Of a stretch of 64,000 nucleotides of DNA, positions 16,665-24,667 are shown piece after piece; position 1 is the first letter of the stretch; each line of letters starts with the position of its first letter. The notes beneath the pieces were generated by a model. It worked only from the letters and a program-made list of their open reading frames with translations. It searched no databases and was not told where the DNA came from. Source of the stretch: Aquibacillus halophilus (GTDB lineage: Bacteria > Bacillota > Bacilli > Bacillales > Amphibacillaceae); contig NZ_WJNG01000004.1 of assembly GCF_009649745.1 (NCBI RefSeq), forward strand, positions 1 through 64,000. Reading direction: 5' to 3'. Position numbers and translations under genes: made by a program.

Positions 16665-16813
16665 TGTTTACTCCTCCTTCATGCCCTGTGCTACTAGTAT
16701 TTTAACTTGAATTGTCTAATTGGACAAGTCCATAATTTTTTTAATACTAACTTTGATTGTTCAGAATATATATAAAATATGGCTAATTTTATAACATCAA
16801 GGAGTGACTAAAC

Positions 16814-18463
16814 ATGAGTGGTCCTCACAATGGTGGTAAGAGCGAGGGGAATATAAGCGATAATAAACACAACGGCATTAAAAATCACCCAAAGGAAATA
16901 GATATCTTATATACGAATTCAGGAATTCCTATAGAGTTTATATACAATAAAAAAAGTCATATTCCAAATACTTTATCAGGAGTTTATCCATATACAAGAG
17001 GAATTCACCCATATATGTATCGTAGTAAACTTTGGTCAGTTAGACAATATTCGGGTTTTGGTTCTGCGAGTGATTCGAATGCTCGCTTACGTTATTTATT
17101 AAATCAAAGGCAAAACGCTTTATCAGTCGCATTTGATTTACCAACCCAAATAGGCTATGATTCTGATCATCCATTTGCAGAAGGTGAAGTCGGTAACGTT
17201 GGAGTGGCTATTGACACATTACAAGATATGGAAATGTTATTTAATAACATACCTTTGGAAAAAGTTAGTACATCTATGACTATAAATGCGCCCGCAGCTA
17301 TTTTATTTTGCATGTACGTTGCAACAGCCGAAAAAAGAGGAATTTCACCTACACAACTTTCAGGAACAATTCAAAATGACATTTTAAAAGAATACGTTGC
17401 TCGTGGAACATATATCTATCCCCCAAAGGCTTCTATCAGGTTAGCTACTAACCTTATTACCTACATTAATATACATTTCCCTAAATTCCATCCAATTAGT
17501 ATTTCTGGTTATCATATAAGAGAAGCAGGTTCCACTGCTATCCAGGAGGTAGCTTTTGCTTTTGCAAATGCGAAGGTTTACTTAGATGAAGCTTTAAAAC
17601 AAGGTGAAATAGTCGATCACTTTGCACAAAGGCTATCTTTTTTCTTTAGTGCAGATAATGATTTTTTTGAAGAAGTGGCAAAATTTAGAGCTGCTCGTAG
17701 AATTTGGGCGAAAATTATGAAAGAACATTATCATGCGAAAATGCCTAAAAGCTGGCAACTCCGATTTCATACGCAGACAGCAGGATCAAGACTAACTTCA
17801 CATGAACCGGATAACAATATTGTTCGAGTAACCATCCAAGCTCTCGCAGCAGTTTTAGGCGGTACTCAAAGCCTACATACTAATTCAAAAGATGAAGCAT
17901 TAGCTTTACCAACTGAAGATTCTGTTCGTATCGCACTCAGAACTCAACAAATAATAGCTGAAGAAAGTGGAGTAATTAAAACTGTCGATCCTCTAGGTGG
18001 TTCGTATTTTGTTGAATACCTGACAGATGAAATTGAAGCAGGTGTAGTCAAGCTTCTTGATGAAATAGAACAAACTGGAGGTATGATAAAGGCTATTGAA
18101 ACGGGTTTTATCCAGCGGGAAATAAATGTAGCTTCTTATCAGTCATTTAGGCAAACAGAAGAAAAAAAACAAAAGGCAGTTGCATCAGAAGGTTTTTCTC
18201 TGGATAATCAAATGACATTACACGAGAATAATCCTTTATTAGAAAAAACCCAAATACACTCCCTTAACGAGATAAAACTAAATAGAGATAATCTACTTGT
18301 CTCTCTATGCTTAGATAACCTTAGAAAAGCCAGCTACGATGAACAGGCTAATCTAATTCCGTTCATTATGGAGGCTGTAAAAGCTTATTGTACTGTTGAA
18401 GAAATATCAAACGTATTTAGAACCGTATTTGGTGAATTTAAAGAGGGTAATCCCAATGGGTGA
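16814..18463 (+). CDS. Methylmalonyl-CoA mutase, catalytic large subunit
   Basis: The 549-residue protein is the substrate-binding TIM barrel of an acyl-CoA mutase: RQYSGFGSASDSN, LSVAFDLPTQIGYDSDHP, SGTIQNDILKEY, ISISGYHIREAGSTA, RAARRIWAKIM and GGTQSLHTNSKDEALALPT are all present. Tyr69, Arg209 and His234 correspond to residues of P. shermanii mutase that favour methylmalonyl/succinyl-CoA; isobutyryl-CoA mutase has Phe and Gln at the first two. It lacks its own B12 domain, which is supplied by the next gene. The first 30 residues are a hydrophilic His/Asn-rich extension. It interconverts (R)-methylmalonyl-CoA and succinyl-CoA. B. subtilis lacks it, so it is an accessory insert in the yqj block. 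Confidence 0.9.
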   Translation: MSGPHNGGKSEGNISDNKHNGIKNHPKEIDILYTNSGIPIEFIYNKKSHIPNTLSGVYPYTRGIHPYMYRSKLWSVRQYSGFGSASDSNARLRYLLNQRQNALSVAFDLPTQIGYDSDHPFAEGEVGNVGVAIDTLQDMEMLFNNIPLEKVSTSMTINAPAAILFCMYVATAEKRGISPTQLSGTIQNDILKEYVARGTYIYPPKASIRLATNLITYINIHFPKFHPISISGYHIREAGSTAIQEVAFAFANAKVYLDEALKQGEIVDHFAQRLSFFFSADNDFFEEVAKFRAARRIWAKIMKEHYHAKMPKSWQLRFHTQTAGSRLTSHEPDNNIVRVTIQALAAVLGGTQSLHTNSKDEALALPTEDSVRIALRTQQIIAEESGVIKTVDPLGGSYFVEYLTDEIEAGVVKLLDEIEQTGGMIKAIETGFIQREINVASYQSFRQTEEKKQKAVASEGFSLDNQMTLHENNPLLEKTQIHSLNEIKLNRDNLLVSLCLDNLRKASYDEQANLIPFIMEAVKAYCTVEEISNVFRTVFGEFKEGNPNG

Positions 18464-18863
18464 TTCCGTTCGTGTGCTAGTAGCCAAAGTTGGTTTGGAC
18501 GGACATGATCGAGGTGCTAGAATTCTAACAAACATACTAAGTGCTAGTGGGATGTTTGTTTATTATACGGGCATCAGGAAAACACCAGTTCAGATTGCAG
18601 AAATAGCGGTAGAAAATAAAATCGATGTAATTGCTATATCGATTTTATCAGGAGGACATAATCACTTGATTCCCAGGTTGATAGAGGAATTGTGTAATGG
18701 TGGAGGCAGCGAGATTCCAGTTATCATTGGTGGAATTATCCCTGAGAAGGACAGAGGATTTCTTATTGATTTAGGTGTAAAGAGAGTGTTCAACGGAAGT
18801 GAATCCGTGTCAGAGATAATTAGGTTTATAACGGATATAGGGAAGAAACAATTTAATCGCTAA
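18456..18863 (+). CDS. Methylmalonyl-CoA mutase, B12-binding small subunit
   Basis: The 135-residue protein is a stand-alone cobalamin-binding Rossmann domain. The DxHxxG motif appears as LDGHDRGARILTNIL (residues 14-28), the SxL part as SILSGGHNHLIP, and the GG part as IIGGIIPEKD. ATG at 18456 overlaps the last eight bases of the large subunit gene (ATGGGTGA), implying translational coupling and equal amounts of the two chains. A longer frame start would lie far inside the upstream gene. The pair form a heterodimeric or heterotetrameric mutase. No epimerase or MeaB-type chaperone gene is nearby. Confidence 0.92.
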   Translation: MGDSVRVLVAKVGLDGHDRGARILTNILSASGMFVYYTGIRKTPVQIAEIAVENKIDVIAISILSGGHNHLIPRLIEELCNGGGSEIPVIIGGIIPEKDRGFLIDLGVKRVFNGSESVSEIIRFITDIGKKQFNR

Positions 18864-18951
18864 CGTGTTATTAAGATACCTGTTTCTAATTGACAATTAG
18901 CAGTCGTTTCGCTAACGTACTAATTAATTGATACTACTAGGAGGATATTTC

Positions 18952-20076
18952 ATGATAGCAATTAATCAAGATAGGTTAGTTAATGAATTTATTGAATTAG
19001 TTAAGATAGATTCTGAAACGAAAAATGAAGGAATGATTGCGGAAGTTTTAAAGAAAAAGTTTGAGTCTCTAGGCCTAGAGGTTCATGAAGATAATAGCAA
19101 GGCCCAAACTGGTCATGGTGCTGGTAACCTGATTTGTAATTTAAAGGGAAAAAAGAATGACGCGGATACAATTTATTTCACATCTCATATGGATACAGTT
19201 GTTCCAGGTAAAAACATAAAACCATCAATAAAAGACGGCTATATCGTCACTGATGGTACAACGATACTTGGTGCGGATGATAAAGCCGGTTTGGCGGCAA
19301 TGCTTGAAGCGATTCGAGTGCTACAAGAAAACGATATAGAGCACGGAGATGTTCAATTTGTAATCACTGCTGGTGAAGAATCAGGGCTTGTTGGTGCAAA
19401 AGCATTAGATACTTCTTATCTAAAAGCAAAATACGGCTATGCGGTTGATAGTGATGGTAAGGTCGGGAATATCATTATTGCAGCGCCTACACAAGCAAAG
19501 GTACATGCGATAGTTAAAGGGAAAACTGCACATGCAGGTGTAGCCCCTGAAAAGGGCGTATCGGCAATTACGATTGCCTCCAAAGCAATAGCTAAGATGC
19601 CATTAGGTAGAATTGATTCAGAAACAACCGCAAATATTGGTCGCTTTCAGGGTGGATCGCAAACTAATATTGTTTGTGATCATGTGGAAATTCTTGCAGA
19701 AGCAAGATCCCTAGTTCCTGAGAAAATGGAAGCTCAAGTTAACAAGATGAAAAAGGCGTTTGAAGAAGCTGCTGAACAAATGGGTGGTAGCGTTGAGTTA
19801 GATACATATGTAATGTATCCAGGGTATAAACAAGAAGCTGGAGACCATGTTGTTGAAATCGCTAGGAAAGCCGCAAAAGCAATAGGAAGAGACAGTGAAT
19901 TGAGAAAGAGTGGAGGAGGAAGTGATGCGAACGTTATTGCTGGACACGGTATTCCTACTGTAAACCTCTCTGTAGGATATGAGGAGATTCATACTACTAA
20001 TGAGCGCATAGCGATTAAAGAGCTAGTTAAAATAGCTGAATTTATTACTTCGATCACTCAAGAAGCTGCTAAGTAA
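18952..20076 (+). CDS. yqjE: M20 metallopeptidase, peptidase T-like (YqjE)
   Basis: The 374-residue protein is a two-zinc peptidase of the PepT-like M20 group. SHMDTVVPG (first zinc ligands), DGTTILGADDKAGLAA, ITAGEESGLVGA (catalytic Glu then ligand Glu) and VDSDGKVG follow in the expected order; a dimerisation domain lies at residues 180-290; GGGSDANVIAGHGIPTVNLSVGYEEIHT gives the last ligand. Likely tripeptide or di-peptide hydrolase, as YqjE in B. subtilis, which sits two genes upstream of polymerase IV there. ATG at 18952 has AGGAGG upstream; an earlier start would include that site. A terminator follows. Confidence 0.9.
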   Translation: MIAINQDRLVNEFIELVKIDSETKNEGMIAEVLKKKFESLGLEVHEDNSKAQTGHGAGNLICNLKGKKNDADTIYFTSHMDTVVPGKNIKPSIKDGYIVTDGTTILGADDKAGLAAMLEAIRVLQENDIEHGDVQFVITAGEESGLVGAKALDTSYLKAKYGYAVDSDGKVGNIIIAAPTQAKVHAIVKGKTAHAGVAPEKGVSAITIASKAIAKMPLGRIDSETTANIGRFQGGSQTNIVCDHVEILAEARSLVPEKMEAQVNKMKKAFEEAAEQMGGSVELDTYVMYPGYKQEAGDHVVEIARKAAKAIGRDSELRKSGGGSDANVIAGHGIPTVNLSVGYEEIHTTNERIAIKELVKIAEFITSITQEAAK

Positions 20077-20087
20077 AAAGAATGTTA

Positions 20088-20126
20088 ACCGCTGGGATAG
20101 AACACCTTATCCCGGCTTTTTTTATT
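20088..20126 (+). terminator. Intrinsic terminator after yqjE
   Basis: GCTGGGATA pairs with TATCCCGGC (one G-T pair) and is followed by TTTTTTTATTG. Confidence 0.85.
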
Positions 20127-20225
20127 GTTTTACATTTAAGCAAAGCAGTTGTGAATCTATATTGATTACCGCTTCCGACTATATGGTATAATAGATAGAA
20201 CAACCGTTCTTAAAAGGAGATAGTT

Positions 20226-21473
20226 ATGTCAAAATGGTATCCAAAAAAAGGACGCGTCATTTTTCACGTTGATATGAATAGTTTCTATGCTTCAGTAGAA
20301 GCGGCTTATGATCCTAAACTTAAAGGCAAACCTATAGCTGTTGCTGGAAATCCTGAAGAAAGAAGAGGGATTATTGTTACAAGTAGCTATGAAGCAAGAG
20401 CTAAGGGTGTTAAGACCACCATGCCACTCTGGGAGGCTAGACGGTTATGCCCAGAGTTAATTGTCATGCGCCCTAATTTTGAAAGGTATAGAGCTGCTTC
20501 TAAAGAGATGTTTAAAATACTGTCAGAAATAACTCCAAATGTACAACCTGTATCAATAGATGAAGGATATATGGACATTACTGAATGCCAAGATTTAGGT
20601 AGTCCATTAGAGATTGCTGCAAATATACAAAACAGAATTGCAAATGAGCTAGATTTACCTTGTTCAATTGGAATAGCACCAAATAAATTTTTAGCTAAAA
20701 TGGCATCAGATATGAAAAAGCCAATGGGGATTACTGTGTTAAGAAAAAGAGACCTACCCAAGAAATTGTGGCCGCTAAAAGTCGAGGAAATGTATGGTGT
20801 TGGATCCAAAACAGCTGAAAAACTAAATGGGATAAATGTTCATACAATTGAGGACTTGGTCTCTACCGACGTTTACCAGCTTAAGCGTTTGCTAGGAATT
20901 AATGGTGAACGACTAAAAAATAGAGCGATAGGAATTGACCCTAGTCCAGTAGATCCTGATGCTGTTTATGATTTTAAAAGTATTGGAAGTTCGGAGACAT
21001 TACCTAATGATACTGTTGAAGAAACTGAAATAAAAAGGTTGTTTCGAAATTTAGCAAGGAATGTGGCTAGGAGATTAAAGCGAAAGCAAGCAGTTGGTCG
21101 AAGTGTTCAAATTATGATTAGGTTTCATGACCGAAGAACCATTACTAGAAGTGTAAAACTCCCCAATTACCTTGAGGATGAAGATGAAATATTTGCTGTC
21201 AGCAATGATTTATTTGAGCAGAATTGGAACGGTGATCCAATCAGATTGCTCGGTATCACAATCCAAGATGTTGCAGAAAAGAAAGAAATCGCACATCAGT
21301 TAGATTTATTTACTTATGAGCAGGAAGCTAGCAAAGAAGGTCTTTATAAAGCAATTGATAAGTTGAATGAAAAATATGGAAAAAGTACTTTCATAAAATT
21401 AAATTCTAATCAGGAGGATAATCAACCTCGAACTAGTTTCCAAAAGGATTTTCTGGATGATTATAAAAAATAA
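20226..21473 (+). CDS. dinB: DNA polymerase IV (Y family), YqjH
   Basis: The 415-residue protein has the Y-family catalytic parts: FHVDMNSFYASVEAA (first metal Asp), the steric region SSYEARAKGVKTTMP, SIDEGYMDIT (second metal Asp and Glu), SIGIAPNKFLAKMASDMKKP and a helix-hairpin-helix region around YGVGSKTAEKLNGI. The C-terminus carries QLDLF near residue 360, a beta-clamp-binding motif, followed by a flexible tail. It performs translesion and mutagenic synthesis. The gene ends the yqj-type block. AAAGGAGATAGTT precedes the ATG. No LexA box was found in a quick look upstream. Confidence 0.95.
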   Translation: MSKWYPKKGRVIFHVDMNSFYASVEAAYDPKLKGKPIAVAGNPEERRGIIVTSSYEARAKGVKTTMPLWEARRLCPELIVMRPNFERYRAASKEMFKILSEITPNVQPVSIDEGYMDITECQDLGSPLEIAANIQNRIANELDLPCSIGIAPNKFLAKMASDMKKPMGITVLRKRDLPKKLWPLKVEEMYGVGSKTAEKLNGINVHTIEDLVSTDVYQLKRLLGINGERLKNRAIGIDPSPVDPDAVYDFKSIGSSETLPNDTVEETEIKRLFRNLARNVARRLKRKQAVGRSVQIMIRFHDRRTITRSVKLPNYLEDEDEIFAVSNDLFEQNWNGDPIRLLGITIQDVAEKKEIAHQLDLFTYEQEASKEGLYKAIDKLNEKYGKSTFIKLNSNQEDNQPRTSFQKDFLDDYKK

Positions 21474-21507
21474 AACCCAATCCTCCTACAAAGGAATTGG
21501 GTTTTAA
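21472..21507. terminator. Bidirectional-type terminator between dinB and minus-strand gene
   Basis: AAAACCCAATCCT and AGGAATTGGGTTTT pair with one mismatch, flanked by an A-tract and T-tract. It serves dinB on the plus strand and the SpoIIAA-like gene on the minus strand. Confidence 0.85.
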
Positions 21508-21516
21508 CTAGTTAAT

Positions 21517-21873
21517 TTAGGAATTTAGCCAATCTAACGCTTGATCCCTTTGACCTCGATCAAAATGTTTAGTTTCAATTTTAGGTAAATAACTACCTAT
21601 TTTTGTTGCTATTTCTAACCATTTTTTATCACTTGTTACTGCAATTTTATTTACATCTTTCCAATGATTTGCCTCAAATTTCAGATCTTCAATTAAACCC
21701 TGCATCGAGTAACCTTCTATCTCTTTTATAACTAGTAAAAGATTTATTTTACCATCGGCAGCTTTTTTTAATTTAAAATATTCTTTGAATTCCTCCATGT
21801 CAGTTTCAGTAATTTTGCCATCTACGTTGACTTCAACTACAGATTCTAGGTTGTTAGTAGTTAAGGTAATCAT
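21517..21873 (-). CDS. SpoIIAA-like STAS-domain protein
   Basis: The 118-residue protein starts ESVVEVNVDGKITETDMEEF and has a middle motif GYSMQGLIEDLKFEANHWKDVNKIAVTSDKKWLE, the pattern of the SpoIIAA-like (STAS/CRAL-related) family of Bacillaceae and many other bacteria. There is no phosphorylatable Ser motif of true anti-anti-sigma factors visible, so a role in a sigma-factor cascade is not implied. Function unknown; the fold is likely to bind a small hydrophobic ligand or a membrane. ATG at 21873, GGAGG upstream. Confidence 0.75.
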   Translation of the reverse strand: MITLTTNNLESVVEVNVDGKITETDMEEFKEYFKLKKAADGKINLLLVIKEIEGYSMQGLIEDLKFEANHWKDVNKIAVTSDKKWLEIATKIGSYLPKIETKHFDRGQRDQALDWLNS

Positions 21874-22194
21874 TGAAATCCTCCTTTAAAAATCTCTTGT
21901 TATAAATTACCCGTCAAATAGATTTGTAAACAAGAAATTATTAAATCAGAAAATTTTTAGTTAAAAGTGGACAAAAATACGATTTGTCACTGAAAAGTTG
22001 AAAACACTCAATTATTGTCAATTTTTAAAGAACTTTGCGCTTTCCCAGGAAATAATTAAGTTTTTTTATAAAAGAATTCCCACACAAATTTTCTTCGTTT
22101 ATAATTACCTACATTTATTTTAAATTGTCACATTGCCTATGGTATTTCATAAAATACAATAGAAAAGGTTTTACAAAGATTCGAGGTGAATAGG
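21874..22194. other. Intergenic at a synteny junction, no gene seen
   Basis: Left of this region the order follows the B. subtilis yqi/yqj block, and right of it the ylb block, which lie far apart in that genome. About 320 AT-rich bases separate them. No repeat, tRNA or mobile-element end was found. The ylbD promoter must lie here but was not assigned. Confidence 0.4.
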
Positions 22195-22620
22195 TTGACT
22201 CAAAAAAACTTACATCCATCAATAAAAGAGTTTAAAGAGTTTGTAAGAGAACATCCTGGCATTATAAAAGAAGTTAGGAATAATGGGGATAAGTGGCAAG
22301 ATTATTATGAAAAATGGGTCCTTTTAGGGGAGGATGACCCCTCATGGGAAAAGTATAAAAAAACAGGTACTTCTACTTCAAAGACATCAGATTCAACTAA
22401 TACTGAATCAAAGAAAGATAAACAAGAGATTATGAATCAGATGATGAAAATGGTTGAAAATGTTGATTTAAATAAGGTTGAAGGTCATATAACTCAATTA
22501 AATGGGGCAATTACTAATATTCAATCATTAATTGGACAGTTTAAAGAAGCGAAAAAACAATTCCCATCCAAGAAGAATAATGAAAGATCACCATCACCAT
22601 TTAACATAAATAGAGATTAG
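22195..22620 (+). CDS. ylbD: YlbD-like putative spore coat protein
   Basis: The protein (141 aa) begins TQKNLHPSIKEFKEFVREHPGIIKEVRNN, has WQDYYEKWVLLGEDDPSWEKYK around residues 38-60, then a Ser/Thr/Lys-rich linker and a helical C-terminus (DLNKVEGHITQLNGAITNIQSLIGQF). The order matches YlbD of B. subtilis, a presumed coat component. It is followed by ylbE and ylbF, as there. TTG at 22195 is chosen because GAGGTG sits six bases upstream; a GTG at 22186 would be part of that site. Confidence 0.85.
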   Translation: MTQKNLHPSIKEFKEFVREHPGIIKEVRNNGDKWQDYYEKWVLLGEDDPSWEKYKKTGTSTSKTSDSTNTESKKDKQEIMNQMMKMVENVDLNKVEGHITQLNGAITNIQSLIGQFKEAKKQFPSKKNNERSPSPFNINRD

Positions 22621-22632
22621 GAGGTGTCCTAA

Positions 22633-22866
22633 GTGGAACCCAATCTTTATCAATTTCTGCGTTCGCGACCAGAATTACTAAAATTTATCCGTCTTAATCC
22701 ACAGTGGTATAGAGAGTTAACGAGAAATCCTTCTCGCATACAGGATTTAGAGAAAGAAGCGAATGTATTTTATGGGAGGACTGTACCACAAAGAATAGAA
22801 AAGATATCGAATCAAGTGCAAATGGTTTCCATGTTAATACAAATGGCAGGTGCAATGAAAGATTAG
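22633..22866 (+). CDS. ylbE: YlbE-like protein
   Basis: The 77-residue protein has the YlbE pattern: LYQFLRSRPELLKFIRLNPQWYRELTRNP, then a helical C-terminus. Its role is unknown; the B. subtilis gene sits between ylbD and ylbF and is expressed in sporulation by its position. GTG at 22633 follows AGGAGGTG, and only 12 bases separate it from ylbD, so the two are in one operon. Conserved aromatic and basic residues suggest a protein-binding face. Confidence 0.88.
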   Translation: MEPNLYQFLRSRPELLKFIRLNPQWYRELTRNPSRIQDLEKEANVFYGRTVPQRIEKISNQVQMVSMLIQMAGAMKD

Positions 22867-22930
22867 ATTTCACTTGCCTCTTTTATTTATTGATAATAAT
22901 TGGTATGATAGTGTCAGTGGAGGTGGGAGA

Positions 22931-23371
22931 ATGTTAGCCACAATAGAAATTGTTGATATTTTAGATCAATCAGAACAACTTGGTCAGTGGATTCTTAAAT
23001 CTGACGTTATGCAAGAATACAATAAAGCAAAAGACGCTTTATCTAATGATAAAGAGGCTCAAAGCCTCATTTCTAACTTTTCCAAAACAAAAGATCAATA
23101 TGAGGAAGTTCAACGTTTTGGTAGATACCATCCAGACTACAGTTTTATTATGAAAGAGATTCGGGCAACGAAACGAGAAATGGATATGAACGAGCTCGTT
23201 GCCTTATATAAGATTGCAGAAAGAAATCTACAAAATCTGTTAGATGAAGTAAGTGAAGTAGTTGCCCATAGTGTTAGTCACCAAGTGAAGGTTCCTAGGG
23301 ATGGAGCATTGCTTAAAGAAGGTGGCTGTGGTTGTGGATCAGGAAGTAGCGGCTGCGGTTGTGCATCATAG
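22931..23371 (+). CDS. ylbF: YlbF/RicF, subunit of the RicAFT (Y-) complex
   Basis: The 146-residue protein has the YlbF/YmcA helical core (EQLGQWILKSDVMQEYNKAK, LISNFSKTKDQYEEVQRFGRYHPDY) and a cysteine-rich C-terminal tail GGCGCGSGSSGCGCAS. In B. subtilis RicF joins RicA and RicT in a complex with [4Fe-4S] clusters that promotes RNA processing by RNase Y and affects competence, biofilm and sporulation. The Cys tail is consistent with the cluster-binding end. ATG at 22931 follows GGAGGTGGGAGA. It is the third gene after ylbD and ylbE, followed by a terminator. Confidence 0.92.
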   Translation: MLATIEIVDILDQSEQLGQWILKSDVMQEYNKAKDALSNDKEAQSLISNFSKTKDQYEEVQRFGRYHPDYSFIMKEIRATKREMDMNELVALYKIAERNLQNLLDEVSEVVAHSVSHQVKVPRDGALLKEGGCGCGSGSSGCGCAS

Positions 23372-23383
23372 ATGTTTTAATCG

Positions 23384-23425
23384 AACTAAAAAAGTCTATC
23401 TTGAAAAAGATAGACTTTTTTAGTT
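23384..23425 (+). terminator. Intrinsic terminator after ylbF
   Basis: AAAAAAGTCTATCTT pairs with AAGATAGACTTTTTT around a short loop. It ends the ylbDEF unit. Confidence 0.92.
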
Positions 23426-23557
23426 ATTTTCGGGAAGCTATTTTCTTGTTGTCAACTGTTAATTCTCTTAAAATTCTAGCGATTCTAATAATCAACGTTG
23501 ATGAACTTCAATTATTTTGATAAACTAATGTAAAGTAGTTATAAGTGAGGACTTATT

Positions 23558-23833
23558 ATGAGAACAAAACGCCAAGGAATTATTGTTTGGTTTCAGCATA
23601 TGAAAAATGTAAAGCAAATTAAACGATTTGGACATTTAATTTATGTTTCAAGAGAGTTAAGATATGCTGTTATCTATGTTGATCAGGAAGAGGTAGAGGA
23701 CAAACAGGATAAACTAAATCTACTTCCTTTTGTTTCAAAGGTAGATTTGTCTTATAAACCATTTATTAGGACAAACTTTGAAAATGCTAAAATGGATAAA
23801 GCAAAAGAGTACGATTATAAAATGGGAATATAA
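23558..23833 (+). CDS. ylbG: YlbG family (DUF2129) protein
   Basis: The 91-residue protein reads RQGIIVWFQHMKNVKQIKRFGHLIYVSRELRYAVIYVD, then LPFVSKVDLSYKPFIRTNFENA, which covers the whole family. Function is unknown; a small mixed alpha-beta fold is likely. It stands alone after the ylbF terminator, with its own promoter, as in B. subtilis. ATG at 23558 follows GAGG at 23546-23549. Confidence 0.88.
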   Translation: MRTKRQGIIVWFQHMKNVKQIKRFGHLIYVSRELRYAVIYVDQEEVEDKQDKLNLLPFVSKVDLSYKPFIRTNFENAKMDKAKEYDYKMGI

Positions 23834-23837
23834 CGAT

Positions 23838-23880
23838 AATGAAACTCCCCTTAACAATTTGTTAGGGGGAGTTTCATGTT
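23838..23880. terminator. Hairpin between ylbG and convergent gene
   Basis: TGAAACTCCCCTTAACA pairs with TGTTAGGGGGAGTTTCA-like sequence (imperfect at the loop). There is no strong T-run after it, so termination is likely but not certain. Confidence 0.6.
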
Positions 23881-23902
23881 AACTAACCTAGATTTTAAAA
23901 AA

Positions 23903-24292
23903 TTATTGGTATGGCTTTAAAAATCGGTTCATTCTAAAAATACCTAATAAATATTGATAATATAAAGACTTATCATGGAAAAAAGTGGACGGTTTCACAG
24001 TTATTTCTCTTATTTGCTGATTGGTTTGATTCGCTATTTGCTCAAATAGCTGATATCTTTTCGTCACTTTATTTGCTGGATTTGGTACGCCTTCAAAACA
24101 TATATAGATAGGCTGGAAGTCTCCTTCAGCACCTGGCTTCATAATAATTGCTAATGATGTTAATTCCTGTCCGTTCTTATTAGTATGAATGGCAATAATT
24201 TTTTCAATTCTTGTTTTCATATAGTTAGCCAAGTCTACTAACTCGTAGACGTCAGAATATCCGTCTCCTAGTTCGATAAAACGCTGTATCAT
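23903..24292 (-). CDS. Conserved Bacillaceae protein (possibly DUF7147)
   Basis: The 129-residue protein has a pattern I recall from Bacillaceae proteins in this neighbourhood: MIQRFIELGDGYSDVYELVDL, then IIAIHTNKNGQELTSLAIIM, IYICFEGVPNP and KPSTFFHDKSLYYQYLLGIFR. They are sometimes labelled DUF7147 or, doubtfully, methylthioribose kinase; it is too short for a kinase. It is soluble and mixed alpha-beta. ATG at 24292 is chosen with GAGGTG nine bases upstream. It lies on the minus strand between ylbG and the ylbH leader, a position typical for this group. Confidence 0.6.
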   Translation of the reverse strand: MIQRFIELGDGYSDVYELVDLANYMKTRIEKIIAIHTNKNGQELTSLAIIMKPGAEGDFQPIYICFEGVPNPANKVTKRYQLFEQIANQTNQQIREITVKPSTFFHDKSLYYQYLLGIFRMNRFLKPYQ

Positions 24293-24361
24293 TCGTATGT
24301 ACACCTCTTTTTAATTAATCTTATCATGGTGAATAAAAAAAGTGAAAGTATTAAAGTTATA

Positions 24362-24400
24362 AAAAAAAGCCTGCAGAAATAATCTGCAGGCCCTTTTTGC
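24362..24400. terminator. Bidirectional-type terminator upstream of ylbH leader
   Basis: AGCCTGCAGA and TCTGCAGGCC form a stable stem with A8 before and TTTTTGC after it. It separates the minus-strand gene at 23903 from the plus-strand leader RNA, or ends a short minus-strand RNA reading out of the leader. Confidence 0.75.
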
Positions 24401-24404
24401 TTTC

Positions 24405-24545
24405 AATTAAGAAAAACAAAAAGGCAAAGGGAGAGGAGAAACCGGAGGAAGAACTTATGGGGAAACGTAAGTCTTCTCCGTGTTCAGAAGCAACTAATAG
24501 GATTGTTAGCTGCCTCAATAATATTATGGACTTCGTCTAAAAATA
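24405..24545 (+). ncRNA. Probable ylbH leader RNA
   Basis: A computational RNA motif upstream of ylbH (Rfam ylbH, from the low-GC leader survey) is expected here, and this stretch is structured and G-rich unlike its surroundings. CGGAGGAAGAACTTA pairs with TAAGTCTTCTCCG with two bulges, capped by a TGGGGAAACG loop. A second weaker hairpin follows (GCAACTAA/TTAGCTGC). ylbH itself (rsmD) is 390 bases on. The match to Rfam was made from memory, not by a covariance search. A 27-codon frame (24457-24540) with GGAGG eight bases upstream begins in the loop. Confidence 0.55.
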
Positions 24546-24667
24546 TATACATGCTTAAAAAATTTTAAAAGAGGGTGTTTTTAAAAGATTGGTGTTTTTA
24601 CAAAAAAACCATAGATGCGACGTAACCTTTTATTAATTTTTTTTACTACTTTTTAATCGACTGCTAT

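Noticed and set aside
24362-24545. A minus-strand small RNA ending at the hairpin 24362-24400
   Set aside because: The hairpin has a T-run in both directions, so a minus-strand RNA is possible, but the plus-strand leader RNA explains the location better and no promoter was seen.
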